Assembly: GCF_001425025.1 (NCBI RefSeq)
Contig: NZ_LMDE01000003.1
Coordinates: 1 to 53,709, forward strand
Reading direction: 5' to 3'
From: Nocardioides sp. Root122
Lineage (GTDB): Bacteria; Actinomycetota; Actinomycetes; Propionibacteriales; Nocardioidaceae
DNA length: 53,709 bases
Each line of letters starts with the position of its first letter. Position 1 is the first letter of the stretch. Positions 15,189 through 23,519 of the stretch are shown piece after piece. The notes beneath the pieces were generated by a model. That model was not told the origin of the DNA and made no database searches. It saw only the letters and a program-made list of their open reading frames with translations. The position numbers were made by a program, and so were the translations under genes.

Positions 15189-16430
15189 ATGACTGTCATC
15201 CTCGAGGCCGACGCCGGCCAGCGCGCACTGCTCCAGGCGATGCTCCACGGCTCCACCGGGGTGGGCGACGTGGAGGACCTGGCGTCGAACATCCAGGACC
15301 ACCCGCACGAGTTCGCGGTGGTCATCGGTCCCAGCATCACCACGGAGGACGCCACCGCGTTCGCCCAGTGGGCCCGCGTGAACCGTCCCGACCTCGGTGT
15401 CATCCTGCTGCGTGACACGGTCGACGCGAACGCGCTCTCGCTCGCGCTCCGCAGCGGCATGCGCGAGGTGGTCCAGAGCAAGGACCTCGCCGGGATCACC
15501 ACCGCCGTGCAGCGGGCCCGCTCCGTGGCGAGCGCGATCGGGCAGACGATGCTCGGTGAGGTCCAGGCGGCCGCCGAGCAGGCCAAGGCCAGGCTCGTCG
15601 CCGAGGCCGAGGCCCAGCGGGTCGCCGACGAGGCTCCGCAGGGCAAGCTGTTCACGGTGTTCTCGACCAAGGGCGGCGTGGGCAAGAGCCTCGTCGCGGT
15701 CAACACCGCCGTGGCGCTGGCGCAGAAGCACCGGGTCTGCCTGGTGGACCTCGACGTCAACAGCGGCGACGTCGCGATCATGCTGCAGCTCTCCCCCAAC
15801 CGGAACGTCAACGACCTGGTGAGCTTCCGCGGAGGCATCGACGAGGGCGCCATCGAGTCCCTCCTCACCACCCACTCCGAGCGCCTGTCCGTCGTGGCGG
15901 CGCCCGTGCACCTGGACTCCCCCGACCAGGCCACGGCCGAGGACATCGGTCAGCTGCTCGAGGGACTCAAGGCGATGTTCGACTACGTCGTGGTCGACAC
16001 CTCGGGCGTCTTCGACGACCAGGCCCTCGCCGCGCTCGACCGGTCCGACTCGATCATCCTGGTGGGGACGCTGGACATCCCGGCACTCAAGGGCGTGAAG
16101 CTCGCGACCAGCACGTTGGACCTGCTGAACTTCCCCCGGGAGTCCTGGAGCTTCGTGCTCAACCGGGTCGACGCCAAGGTCGGCCTCACGCAGGGCGAGT
16201 TCGAGTCGACCCTGGGCCTGAAGGCCGACGCGACCCTGGTCTCGAGCCGCGAGGTCCTCGCCGCGGTCAACCGCGGCGAGGCACTCGTCAGCGCCTTCCC
16301 GTCCAACCCCAACAGCAAGGCGCTCACCACCTTTGCGTCCACCCTGGCGCAGGCACACGCTTCCGCTCCGGGCGACCCGGTCGCCACACCTGGCCGCAAG
16401 GCCAGTCGTCTTCGCATGAGGAAGGGCTGA
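15189..16430 (+). CDS. cpaE: CpaE/TadZ-like pilus localisation ATPase
   Basis: A 413-residue protein with an N-terminal atypical receiver-like domain (residues 1-115; ends GMREVVQSKDLAGI as in CpaE proteins) and a ParA/MinD-type ATPase. The ATPase has deviant Walker A FSTKGGVGKS (158-167), switch LVDLDVNSGDVAIML, and a Walker B-like DYVVVDTSGVFDDQ. CpaE/TadZ proteins direct where Tad pili are assembled. A helical alanine/glutamate linker (EVQAAAEQAKARLVAEAEAQ) joins the domains. The C-terminus is basic (GRKASRLRMRKG). It is 1 nt upstream of cpaF. Confidence 0.92.
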   Translation: MTVILEADAGQRALLQAMLHGSTGVGDVEDLASNIQDHPHEFAVVIGPSITTEDATAFAQWARVNRPDLGVILLRDTVDANALSLALRSGMREVVQSKDLAGITTAVQRARSVASAIGQTMLGEVQAAAEQAKARLVAEAEAQRVADEAPQGKLFTVFSTKGGVGKSLVAVNTAVALAQKHRVCLVDLDVNSGDVAIMLQLSPNRNVNDLVSFRGGIDEGAIESLLTTHSERLSVVAAPVHLDSPDQATAEDIGQLLEGLKAMFDYVVVDTSGVFDDQALAALDRSDSIILVGTLDIPALKGVKLATSTLDLLNFPRESWSFVLNRVDAKVGLTQGEFESTLGLKADATLVSSREVLAAVNRGEALVSAFPSNPNSKALTTFASTLAQAHASAPGDPVATPGRKASRLRMRKG

Positions 16431-16431
16431 C

Positions 16432-17865
16432 ATGAGTCTCACCGACCGTCTCGCTGCCGCATCGCGCACGCGCCCCGCCGACCCTGCCGCGCCGCCCGCC
16501 AGCGATGGAGCGACGACAGCCAACCCTCCGGCCAAGCCGGAGTCCATCGCAGCCGGACGCCGCCGTGCCGCGGTCGCACGCTCCGGCCACGACCCCTACA
16601 AGGACCTCAAGCGCGTCGTTCACGCGCGCCTGGTCAGCACGCTCGGTCCCACGCTGTACGACGCCCACCTGACGCAGTCCGACCTCGAGCAGCAGGTCCG
16701 CCTCGCCCTGCAGACCACGCTCGCCGAGGTCGACATGCCGATGTCGTCGGCGGACAAGTCGCGCATCTCCCAGGAGATCGCCGACGACATCCTCGGCTAC
16801 GGACCGCTCGAGCCGCTGCTGCGCGACCCGGACCTCTCCGAGGTCATGGTCAACACGTTCGAGGACATCTACGTCGAGCGCAGCGGCAAGCTGACGAAGG
16901 TGGACGCCACGTTCGCCGACGAGGCGCACCTGCGGCGCACCATCGACAAGATCGTCAGCAAGATCGGACGACGCGTCGACGAGACGAGCCCGATGGTGGA
17001 CGCCCGTCTCCCCGACGGCAGCCGTGTCAACGCGATCATCCCGCCGCTGGCCCTCGACGGGTCCAAGCTCACCATCCGCAAGTTCTCCGAGGATCCCTAC
17101 ACCGTCGAGGACCTCATCGGGTTCGGCACGCTGAGCCGCGCCTCGGCCGACCTGCTCGAGGCCTGCGTCCGCGGCCGCCTCAACATCCTGGTCTCCGGTG
17201 GTACCGGCGCCGGCAAGACGACGACCCTCAACGTGCTGTCCTCCTTCATCCCCGACGACGAGCGCATCGTCACCATCGAGGACGCGGCCGAGCTCCGGCT
17301 CGTGCAGGACCACGTGCTGCGGCTCGAGTCGCGACCGGCCAACATCGAGGGCAAGGGTGCGGTCACGATCCGCGACCTGGTGAAGAACTCCCTCCGCATG
17401 CGTCCCGACCGCGTGGTCGTCGGTGAGATCCGTGACGCCGCGGCCCTCGACATGCTGCAGGCGATGAACACCGGTCACGACGGCTCGATCTCGACCCTCC
17501 ACGCCAACACACCGCGTGACGCCCTCTCGCGTCTCGAGACGATGGTGCTCATGGCCGGCATGGACCTGCCGGTGCGCGCCATCCGTGAGCAGGTGGCCAG
17601 CGCCGTCGACCTGATCATCCAGCAGACCCGTCTCAAGGACGGCACGCGCCGCATCACCGCGATCACCGAGATCGTGGGCATGGAGGGCGACATCATCACG
17701 ACGCAGGACGTGTTCCTCTTCGACTACGCCGCTGGGATGAACGAGCAGGGCAAGTTCAAGGGCGGCCTCGAGTCGACCGGCCTGCGTCCGCGCTTCCTGG
17801 AGCGGTTGGCCGACCACGGTGTGCACCTCAACCCCGCCGTGTTCACCGTGGGCGGCGCCCGATGA
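16432..17865 (+). CDS. cpaF: CpaF/TadA secretion ATPase of the Tad pilus
   Basis: A 477-residue type II/IV secretion-type ATPase powering Flp pilus assembly. The N-terminal domain includes [27 protein letters not shown], typical of CpaF. Walker A is [15 protein letters not shown] (from 255), followed by the Asp box ([10 protein letters not shown]), Walker B ([19 protein letters not shown]) and His box ([22 protein letters not shown]). Length and motif order are complete. It overlaps the following vWA-TadB gene by 4 nt (ATGA), implying coupled translation with the inner-membrane platform protein. Confidence 0.95.
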   Translation: MSLTDRLAAASRTRPADPAAPPASDGATTANPPAKPESIAAGRRRAAVARSGHDPYKDLKRVVHARLVSTLGPTLYDAHLTQSDLEQQVRLALQTTLAEVDMPMSSADKSRISQEIADDILGYGPLEPLLRDPDLSEVMVNTFEDIYVERSGKLTKVDATFADEAHLRRTIDKIVSKIGRRVDETSPMVDARLPDGSRVNAIIPPLALDGSKLTIRKFSEDPYTVEDLIGFGTLSRASADLLEACVRGRLNILVSGGTGAGKTTTLNVLSSFIPDDERIVTIEDAAELRLVQDHVLRLESRPANIEGKGAVTIRDLVKNSLRMRPDRVVVGEIRDAAALDMLQAMNTGHDGSISTLHANTPRDALSRLETMVLMAGMDLPVRAIREQVASAVDLIIQQTRLKDGTRRITAITEIVGMEGDIITTQDVFLFDYAAGMNEQGKFKGGLESTGLRPRFLERLADHGVHLNPAVFTVGGAR

Positions 17866-19763
17866 GGTCGGCCGCGCGCTGGCTCGCCGGCGCGCTCGTG
17901 ACGTCCGCGCTGGCGTTGTCCGTGGGCGCGCCGGCGTTCGCCGAGGGCGAGATCACCATCGACCATGTCGACACCGACCGCGGCACGGTCAACCTGCTGT
18001 TGTCCACCGACGGGCTGCCCGAGGGCACGGAGGTCGACCCCGCGCAGGTCTTCATCGAGCTCAACGGGTCCGCCGTCGAGTCGTCAGCCAAGCTCGTCGA
18101 CGCAGGCGACATCGACCGCTCCACCGTGATCGTCCTCGACGCCAGCAACAGCATGAAGGGGAAGGGCAAGTTCGCCGCGGCCACCACCGCGATCAACGCC
18201 TTCCTCGACAGTGCGCCGGATGACGTCGCGATCGGCCTCGTGGCGTTCGCTGGCGACGTCACCACGACTGTGTCGCCCACCATCGACCACGACGACGTGC
18301 GACAGGCGCTTGCCGGGATCACCCTGGCCAAGGGCACCAGCGTGTACGACGGCATCGTCGAAGGGGTGAGGCTGCTTGACGGTGACGGTTCGCGCAACCT
18401 CCTCGTGCTGTCTGACGGAGCCGACACCGGCAGCGACATGACCCTCGAGGTGGCCACCGCCGACGCCCAGGAGGCCAATGTCGTCGTCGACGTCGTCTCC
18501 CTCGTGCAGGGCGCAAAGTCCGACGAGCTCGCCACGGTCTCGACCGCCACCAACGGCTCGGTCATCCCGGCCGATCCCGCGGTGCTCACCACGGTGTTCA
18601 ACGAGAGGGCCGCGGCGCTGTCCCAGCAGCTGCTGGTCACCTTCGAGGCGCCCTACGCCAGCGGCGAGGACGCCAACATCGACGTCGTCGTCGAGAGCGC
18701 CGGCACCCAATACCACGACACGGCCTTCGCGACGCTCGGTCCCGGCTTCGCCGTGCCGGACGTCGTCGACTCCGGCAAGGCGCTCATCGGCAACACCGGC
18801 ATGCTCCTGGGCGCCGGTGCCCTCGCCATCGGGCTCTTCGGCCTCCTCGCCACCGTGATGATCAGCGCGGGCGACAACCGGTCGCAGTCGGTGAAGCAGC
18901 TCGAGGCCTACTTCAACGGCACCCCCGGCTCCACCTCCACGACGAGGAAGAAGCGCCAGGCCACGCCGGCGGACCTCAAGGGCTCCGCCGTCTCGATCGC
19001 CAACCGGTTCGTCAGCGCCGACCTGGAGACCAAGATCTCGCAGCGCCTGTCGGGAGCCGGCTCGGCGCTGACCGCGTCGGAGTGGGTGCTGGTCCACCTC
19101 GGCATCGCCTTCGGAGCGGGCCTCTTCGGCCTCATCATGGGCGGCATCCCGATGAGCATCCTGGGACTTCTCCTGGGCATCGTGCTGCCCTGGGTCTACC
19201 TGAAGTTCCGCCACAGCCGTCGCCTCAGCGCCTTCAACGCGCAGCTCGCCCAGACGCTGGGCCTGATGGCAGGCGGTCTCCAGGCCGGCCTGTCGCTGCC
19301 CCAGGCGGTCGACACGGTGGTCAAGGAGGGTCACGAGCCGATGGCCGGCGAGCTGCGGCGCGCGCTCGTCGAGCAGCGGCTGGGCGTCGACATCACCGAC
19401 GCGCTCGACGGCGTCGGCGAGCGGATGGAGAGCGCCGACTTCGCCTGGGTCGTCATGGCGATCCGCATCCAGCGCGAGGTCGGCGGCAACCTGGCCGAGA
19501 TCCTGCACACCGTGGCCGAGACCCTGCGGGAACGCGAGTACCTCCGCCGCCAGGTGAAGGCGCTCAGCGCCGAGGGCCGGCTCTCCGGCTACATCCTGAC
19601 CGGGCTCCCGCCGCTGATCTTCTTCTACATGACGTTCGCCAATCCCGACTACGTACGCTTGCTGTACACCACGCTGCCCGGCTACATCATCCTGGCCCTG
19701 GCAGGGTTCCTTCTCGCCCTGGGATCGTTCGCCATGGCGAAGCTCGCAACGGTGGAGGTCTGA
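17862..19763 (+). CDS. tadB: vWA domain fused to TadB (T2SSF) pilus platform protein
   Basis: A 633-residue fusion. Residues 1-28 are a Sec signal peptide (LAGALVTSALALSVGAPAFA). Residues 85-260 form a von Willebrand A domain with MIDAS motif DASNS (93-97), GTSVYDG and LLVLSDGADTGSD. A membrane helix at about 315-335 (MLLGAGALAIGLFGLLATVMI) carries the chain back inside. Residues 350-633 form a TadB/T2SSF module (AQTLGLMAGGLQAGLSLPQAVD, IQREVGGNLAEILHTVAETLRERE) with C-terminal helices. An extracellular metal-dependent adhesion-type domain is thus fixed to the pilus motor platform. Stand-alone TadB is near 300 residues, so the first half is an addition. I have seen similar fusions annotated in other actinobacteria. 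Confidence 0.93.
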   Translation: MRSAARWLAGALVTSALALSVGAPAFAEGEITIDHVDTDRGTVNLLLSTDGLPEGTEVDPAQVFIELNGSAVESSAKLVDAGDIDRSTVIVLDASNSMKGKGKFAAATTAINAFLDSAPDDVAIGLVAFAGDVTTTVSPTIDHDDVRQALAGITLAKGTSVYDGIVEGVRLLDGDGSRNLLVLSDGADTGSDMTLEVATADAQEANVVVDVVSLVQGAKSDELATVSTATNGSVIPADPAVLTTVFNERAAALSQQLLVTFEAPYASGEDANIDVVVESAGTQYHDTAFATLGPGFAVPDVVDSGKALIGNTGMLLGAGALAIGLFGLLATVMISAGDNRSQSVKQLEAYFNGTPGSTSTTRKKRQATPADLKGSAVSIANRFVSADLETKISQRLSGAGSALTASEWVLVHLGIAFGAGLFGLIMGGIPMSILGLLLGIVLPWVYLKFRHSRRLSAFNAQLAQTLGLMAGGLQAGLSLPQAVDTVVKEGHEPMAGELRRALVEQRLGVDITDALDGVGERMESADFAWVVMAIRIQREVGGNLAEILHTVAETLREREYLRRQVKALSAEGRLSGYILTGLPPLIFFYMTFANPDYVRLLYTTLPGYIILALAGFLLALGSFAMAKLATVEV

Positions 19764-19764
19764 G

Positions 19765-20694
19765 ATGATCCTGTGGATCGGTGCCGGCTGCATCTTCCTG
19801 GCCATCGTCATGGCCATCTCCATCTTCGGCGTGGTCAGCAAGGAGCGCCGCGGCGTCGCCCGCTCGATGGCCGCCATCCAGGCGATGAGCCAGAGCACGC
19901 CCGACATGCTCAAGACCGAGCTCGAGCGCCCGTTCGCCGAGCGGGTTCTCGGCCCGCTGGGCGACCAGCTGGTCGGCACCGGGCGCAAGCTCGTGCGCGC
20001 CGACACCGCCCACAGGCTCGAGTACCGCCTGAACGTGGCCGGCAACCCGCCCGGCTGGGACGCCAACCGGCTCATCGGCCTCAAGGTGCTCGGCATGGCG
20101 GTGTTCGGCGGCATCGGCTTCCTCTACATCGCCGGGATGGACCTGCCGTTCATCCGCGTCGTGCTCGGCACGGCGCTGGTCGCTGCGTTCGGCTACATCC
20201 TGCCCAACGTCCTGCTGTTCAACGCCGGGCAGAAGCGCGAGAAGCTGATGCGCAACGCGCTTCCCGACGCGCTCGACCTGCTCACCGTCTCGGTCGAGGC
20301 GGGTCTCGGGTTCGACGCCGCGGTGGACCGGGTCGCCCGCAACACCGACGGGCCACTGGCCAGCGAGTTCGCCCGTCTTCTCCAGGAGATGAACATCGGC
20401 GTGGGACGCACCGACGCGATGCGTGCCATGGCCGACCGCACCTCGCTCGACGACCTCAAGTCGTTCTGCCTGGCGATGGTGCAGGCCGACAGCCTGGGCA
20501 TCCCCATCGGTCGGGTGCTGCGCATCCAGAGCGGCGAGATGCGCACCAAGCGTCGCCAGCGCGCCGAGGAGAAGGCCCAGCAGGTGCCCGTGCGGATGAT
20601 GATCCCTCTGGTGCTGTTCATCCTGCCGTGCCTCTTCTTGGTGATCATGGGTCCGGCAGGCATCCAGATGGCCGAGACGTTCGGGAACCAGTGA
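19765..20694 (+). CDS. tadC: TadC (T2SSF) pilus platform protein
   Basis: A 309-residue inner-membrane protein with an N-terminal helix (LWIGAGCIFLAIVMAISIFGVV), paired central helices (ILPNVLLFNAG before them), and the T2SSF motif region LPDALDLLTVSVEAGLGFDAAVDRVARNTDGPLASEF followed by QADSLGIPIGRVLRIQSGEMR. A C-terminal helix (VRMMIPLVLFILPCLFLVIMGPAG) completes the fold. It partners TadB around the CpaF ATPase. It is 1 nt after the vWA-TadB gene and 4 nt before the sensor kinase gene. Confidence 0.94.
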   Translation: MILWIGAGCIFLAIVMAISIFGVVSKERRGVARSMAAIQAMSQSTPDMLKTELERPFAERVLGPLGDQLVGTGRKLVRADTAHRLEYRLNVAGNPPGWDANRLIGLKVLGMAVFGGIGFLYIAGMDLPFIRVVLGTALVAAFGYILPNVLLFNAGQKREKLMRNALPDALDLLTVSVEAGLGFDAAVDRVARNTDGPLASEFARLLQEMNIGVGRTDAMRAMADRTSLDDLKSFCLAMVQADSLGIPIGRVLRIQSGEMRTKRRQRAEEKAQQVPVRMMIPLVLFILPCLFLVIMGPAGIQMAETFGNQ

Positions 20695-20698
20695 GCCG

Positions 20699-22261
20699 AT
20701 GCGCCTGACCAATCGGGTGGAGCGGGCGGGCACGCTGGGTGGCCTCCCGTACACCTGGCGGGTCACCACGGCCATCCGCGTCTTCGCGCTGGCGCTGGCC
20801 ACCGGCGTGGTGCTCTCCGACGACAGGGCCGGTGTCTCGGGGCCCCTCCTGGCGGCCCTCGTCGTGATCGCAGGGGCCGGAGCGGTCCTGGACTGGGAGC
20901 CCGAGCTCACCCGTACGTCCTGGACGGCCGCTGCCGAGATGCTGCTGGCTGCCCTGATGCTGGCCAGCGCCGACGCCTCCGCCGGCCTGTACGCCTACCT
21001 CGCGGCGCCGCCGGTCGTGACCGGGCTGCGCCACGGACTCGTGACGACGGTCAACGTCGCCGCCGTCGGTGCACTGGGCGTGCTCGCGGCGGTCGCCGCT
21101 GCGGCGGGAGGCGACCCTCGCCCCGACCTCGTCGCGGCGGGCCCCTGGGTGCTCAGCGGGTTGGGTGCCGGGCTGCTGACCAGCTGGCAGTCCCGCTCGC
21201 TGCGGCACCAGGACGCGCGCCGGGCGCCGTACCAGGCCGCGCACCAGGTGATGGCGCAGCTCCACGGGCTGGCGCGCCGAGGTGAGGTCGGCCTGGACAG
21301 CGCCCAGCTCGCAGCTGAGCTGGAGGCCGACCTCCGCCGCCGAACGGGCGCTGCGGGCTCGGCGGTCTTCACCTGCTCGGCGGAGCACGGGCTGGTGCTG
21401 CTCTCCGGCTACGGAGAGGTCGCGACGCTCGAGGCGGAGGTCGACCGCGCCCCCGAGGCTCGCTCCCCCGGTGTCCGCGTCCTGACGATCCACGGGACCG
21501 ACGGGACGCTCGGTCACCTGGTGCTCGACGGAGTGCTGCGCTGGACGGACGACATCGCCGAGAAGGCCGCCGAAGTGATCGACGACTTCGCCCTGCGCAT
21601 GGACACCGCCGTGCTGTTCGACGAGGTCCGGCAGATGGCGACGTCCGAGGAGCGCAACCGCCTGGCCCGCGAGATGCACGACGGCGTGGCGCAGGAGATC
21701 GTCGCCCTCGGCTACGTCGTGGACGAGATCGAGTCGGTCTCCGACGAGCCCCAGACCCGGGAGCTGGCCGGATCGCTGCGCGAGGAGATCAGCCGCGTCG
21801 TGAGCGAGCTGCGCTACTCCATCTTCGACCTGCGCCACCAAGTCTCCGACCGGCGGCTGTCGGGCGCGCTCGCCGAGTACGTGCGCGACCTCAGCGCGGG
21901 CACGGACCTACGGGTCCACCTCACCTTCGACGAGTCCGGGGACGCCCTGTCCTCACGGACCGAGAGCGAGCTGCTGCGGATCGCCCAGGAGGCGATCGGC
22001 AACGTGCGCCGCCACTCCAGGGCCCGCAACCTCTGGGTGGACTTCGTCACCGACGGCGTCACGCTCGACCTGCGGATCCAGGACGACGGCATCGGCAACG
22101 CCGGGCCGAAGGACCGCCACTGGGGGCTGCAGACCATGTCCGAGCGCGCCAAGGGGATCGGCGCGTCCCTGCAGGTGTGCGAGCGCCCGGGCGGCGGCAC
22201 CCTCGTCCACCTCCACACAGACCACGCCACCAGGCTCCGAGAGAGGAGTGCTCGCCCATGA
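20699..22261 (+). CDS. NarL-type sensor histidine kinase within the Tad operon
   Basis: A 520-residue membrane kinase. Residues 25-165 contain five or six hydrophobic helices; 190-305 look like a GAF-type sensory module (LRRRTGAAGSAVFTCSAEHGLVLLSGYGE). The HisKA_3 phospho-acceptor segment is ERNRLAREMHDGVAQEIVALGY with His327. The ATPase domain shows LRIAQEAIGNVRRHS (N-box), LRIQDDGIGNAG (G1) and GLQTMSERAKGIGASLQV (G2). It starts 4 nt after tadC and overlaps the regulator gene by 4 nt, so it is translated with the pilus operon. Partner: the regulator at 22258-22911. Confidence 0.93.
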   Translation: MRLTNRVERAGTLGGLPYTWRVTTAIRVFALALATGVVLSDDRAGVSGPLLAALVVIAGAGAVLDWEPELTRTSWTAAAEMLLAALMLASADASAGLYAYLAAPPVVTGLRHGLVTTVNVAAVGALGVLAAVAAAAGGDPRPDLVAAGPWVLSGLGAGLLTSWQSRSLRHQDARRAPYQAAHQVMAQLHGLARRGEVGLDSAQLAAELEADLRRRTGAAGSAVFTCSAEHGLVLLSGYGEVATLEAEVDRAPEARSPGVRVLTIHGTDGTLGHLVLDGVLRWTDDIAEKAAEVIDDFALRMDTAVLFDEVRQMATSEERNRLAREMHDGVAQEIVALGYVVDEIESVSDEPQTRELAGSLREEISRVVSELRYSIFDLRHQVSDRRLSGALAEYVRDLSAGTDLRVHLTFDESGDALSSRTESELLRIAQEAIGNVRRHSRARNLWVDFVTDGVTLDLRIQDDGIGNAGPKDRHWGLQTMSERAKGIGASLQVCERPGGGTLVHLHTDHATRLRERSARP

Positions 22262-22911
22262 GCACCACCGTCATGCTGGTCGACGACCACGAGCTGATCC
22301 GCCAGGGCCTCGCCCGCGCCTTCGAGCGCGACGACGACATGCACGTCGTGGGCCAGGCAGGCAGCGTCAACGAGGGGCTCTCGGTCTTCCGCGACGTGTC
22401 GCCGGACGTGGTCGTCACCGACCTCCAGCTCCCCGACGGGCTGGGTCTGGAGATCGTGCGCGCGGTGCGCAGCGAGAGCGACACCGTGGGTCTCGTCGTG
22501 CTCACCATGCACGCCGGGGACGACCAGATCTTCGCCGCGATGGAAGCCGGCGCCTCGGCCTTCGTGGGCAAGGACAGCAAGGCGTCCGAGGTCGTCAGCG
22601 CGGCCAAGCACGCCGCCGTCGCGCCCCGCACGTTCCTCTGCGCCGGCCTCAGTGCGGCCATGATGCGTCGCGCCACGACGCCGGCGGCGCCCCGCCTCTC
22701 CGGCCGCGAGGAGGAGGTCCTGGTCCTCCTGGCCGAGGGCCTGGGCACCAGTGACATCGCCGGACGGTTGTACCTCAGCGAGTCCACGGCCAAGACCCAC
22801 ATCACGCACATCTACCAGAAGCTGGGCGCCGCCAACCGCGCCCAGGCGCTCGTCACCGCGATGCGCATGGGCCTGCTCGACCACCTGTCCGCGGGCAACC
22901 CGCTCCGCTGA
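22258..22911 (+). CDS. NarL/LuxR-type response regulator within the Tad operon
   Basis: A 217-residue regulator. The receiver has VDDHELIRQGL, phospho-acceptor Asp55 in VVVTDLQLPDG and the Lys switch FVGKDSKASE. The LuxR-type HTH is LSGREEEVLVLLAEGLGTSD, then LSESTAKTHITHIYQKLG. ATG 22258 overlaps the kinase stop (ATGA) and has GAGAGGAG upstream; the frame extends to 22177 but would lie inside the kinase gene. It is the best local candidate to bind the TAGTC-N6-GACTA sites, since NarL-type dimers bind short inverted repeats. The DNA target is inferred. Confidence 0.93.
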   Translation: MSTTVMLVDDHELIRQGLARAFERDDDMHVVGQAGSVNEGLSVFRDVSPDVVVTDLQLPDGLGLEIVRAVRSESDTVGLVVLTMHAGDDQIFAAMEAGASAFVGKDSKASEVVSAAKHAAVAPRTFLCAGLSAAMMRRATTPAAPRLSGREEEVLVLLAEGLGTSDIAGRLYLSESTAKTHITHIYQKLGAANRAQALVTAMRMGLLDHLSAGNPLR

Positions 22912-22955
22912 CGTCGGACGTGCCATCCGGGGTGGCGTCGAGGGTGGTCGCAAGA

Positions 22956-22971
22956 TAGTCACATCGGACTA
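22956..22971. promoter_or_regulatory. TAGTC-N6-GACTA operator, site 2 (upstream of the Flp pilins)
   Basis: TAGTC ACATCG GACTA, a perfect inverted repeat followed by CCCA as at site 1. It lies 45 nt after the regulator stop and 115 nt before the first pilin, giving the pilins a separate promoter from the assembly operon. Confidence 0.78.
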
Positions 22972-23021
22972 CCCAGCAACGGCCGTTCACCCGATTCGCC
23001 GGCCGTCGAGGTCGAGCAGAG

Positions 23022-23027
23022 TATCCC
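23022..23027 (+). promoter_or_regulatory. Candidate -10 box TATCCC for the pilin genes
   Basis: TATCCC, with a T directly after it, is the only -10-like element between operator site 2 and the pilin. No convincing -35 hexamer lies 16-18 nt upstream, which suits activation from the operator. The 22912-23085 gap holds no gene. Confidence 0.35.
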
Positions 23028-23085
23028 TCGACGGGTCCTCGTGGGCTCGGACCGGACTCATCAACCAGACATCAAGGGGAATCCC

Positions 23086-23262
23086 ATGCTCGAGAAGTTC
23101 ATCACCCTCATGCTCGTCGGCCGCAAGGACGAGGAGAAGGGCGCGACCGCCGTCGAGTACGGCCTGATGGTCGCCCTCATCGCCATCGTCATCATCGGCG
23201 CCGTCACCCTGCTGGGCAACAACCTGAGCGCGCTGTTCGCCGACATCGCGGGCGACATCTGA
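23086..23262 (+). CDS. flp: Flp-type pilin (Flp/Fap family), copy 1
   Basis: A 58-residue prepilin. Its 19-residue leader ends in KDEEKG, and cleavage before ATAVEYGLM leaves a 39-residue mature pilin with one hydrophobic helix (GLMVALIAIVIIGAVTLL). The Glu-Tyr pair after the cleavage site is the Flp hallmark. ATG 23086 is preferred over GTG 23041 because AAGGGGAA lies just upstream and the longer reading adds a non-pilin leader. The major pilin is expected to need far more expression than the machinery, matching its own operator and promoter. No prepilin peptidase gene is in the window. Confidence 0.93.
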   Translation: MLEKFITLMLVGRKDEEKGATAVEYGLMVALIAIVIIGAVTLLGNNLSALFADIAGDI

Positions 23263-23284
23263 GACTGATCCTCGGATCTTTGCC

Positions 23285-23319
23285 GGGCCGGCGCCGTGGG
23301 ACGTCCACGGCGTCGGCCC
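23285..23319 (+). other. Very stable hairpin between the two pilin genes
   Basis: GGGCCGGCGCCGTGG (23285-23299), loop GACGT, CCACGGCGTCGGCCC (23305-23319): a 15-bp stem with a single G-U pair. No T run follows, so it is less likely a classic terminator than an attenuator or an mRNA-stabilising/processing element giving unequal amounts of the two pilins. Confidence 0.7.
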
Positions 23320-23354
23320 GCACTGCTTCTGCCAGCTCCACCAAGGAGGCACAC

Positions 23355-23519
23355 ATGCCGCTGCCCCAGACCCCTGAGCGTGACGAAGAGGGTGCCACGG
23401 CCGTCGAGTACGGCCTCATGGTGGCGATGATCGCCATCGTGATCGTCGGCGCCGTCGCGGCCTTCGGCTTCGCGGTGAGCGACCTGTTCGAGATCCCGGC
23501 CGGCGTCTTCGGTCCTTGA
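23355..23519 (+). CDS. Flp-type pilin (Flp/Fap family), copy 2
   Basis: A 54-residue prepilin: a short 13-residue leader without a hydrophobic stretch (PLPQTPERDEEG), then ATAVEYGLMVAMIAIVIVGAV, giving a 41-residue mature pilin. The cleavage-site region is nearly identical to copy 1, but the C-terminus (SDLFEIPAGVFGP) differs, so it may be a minor or alternative pilin. ATG 23355 has a near-perfect Shine-Dalgarno (AAGGAGG). It ends head-on with the M48 gene, both stops sharing the palindrome TGATCA without any spacer. Confidence 0.92.
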   Translation: MPLPQTPERDEEGATAVEYGLMVAMIAIVIVGAVAAFGFAVSDLFEIPAGVFGP

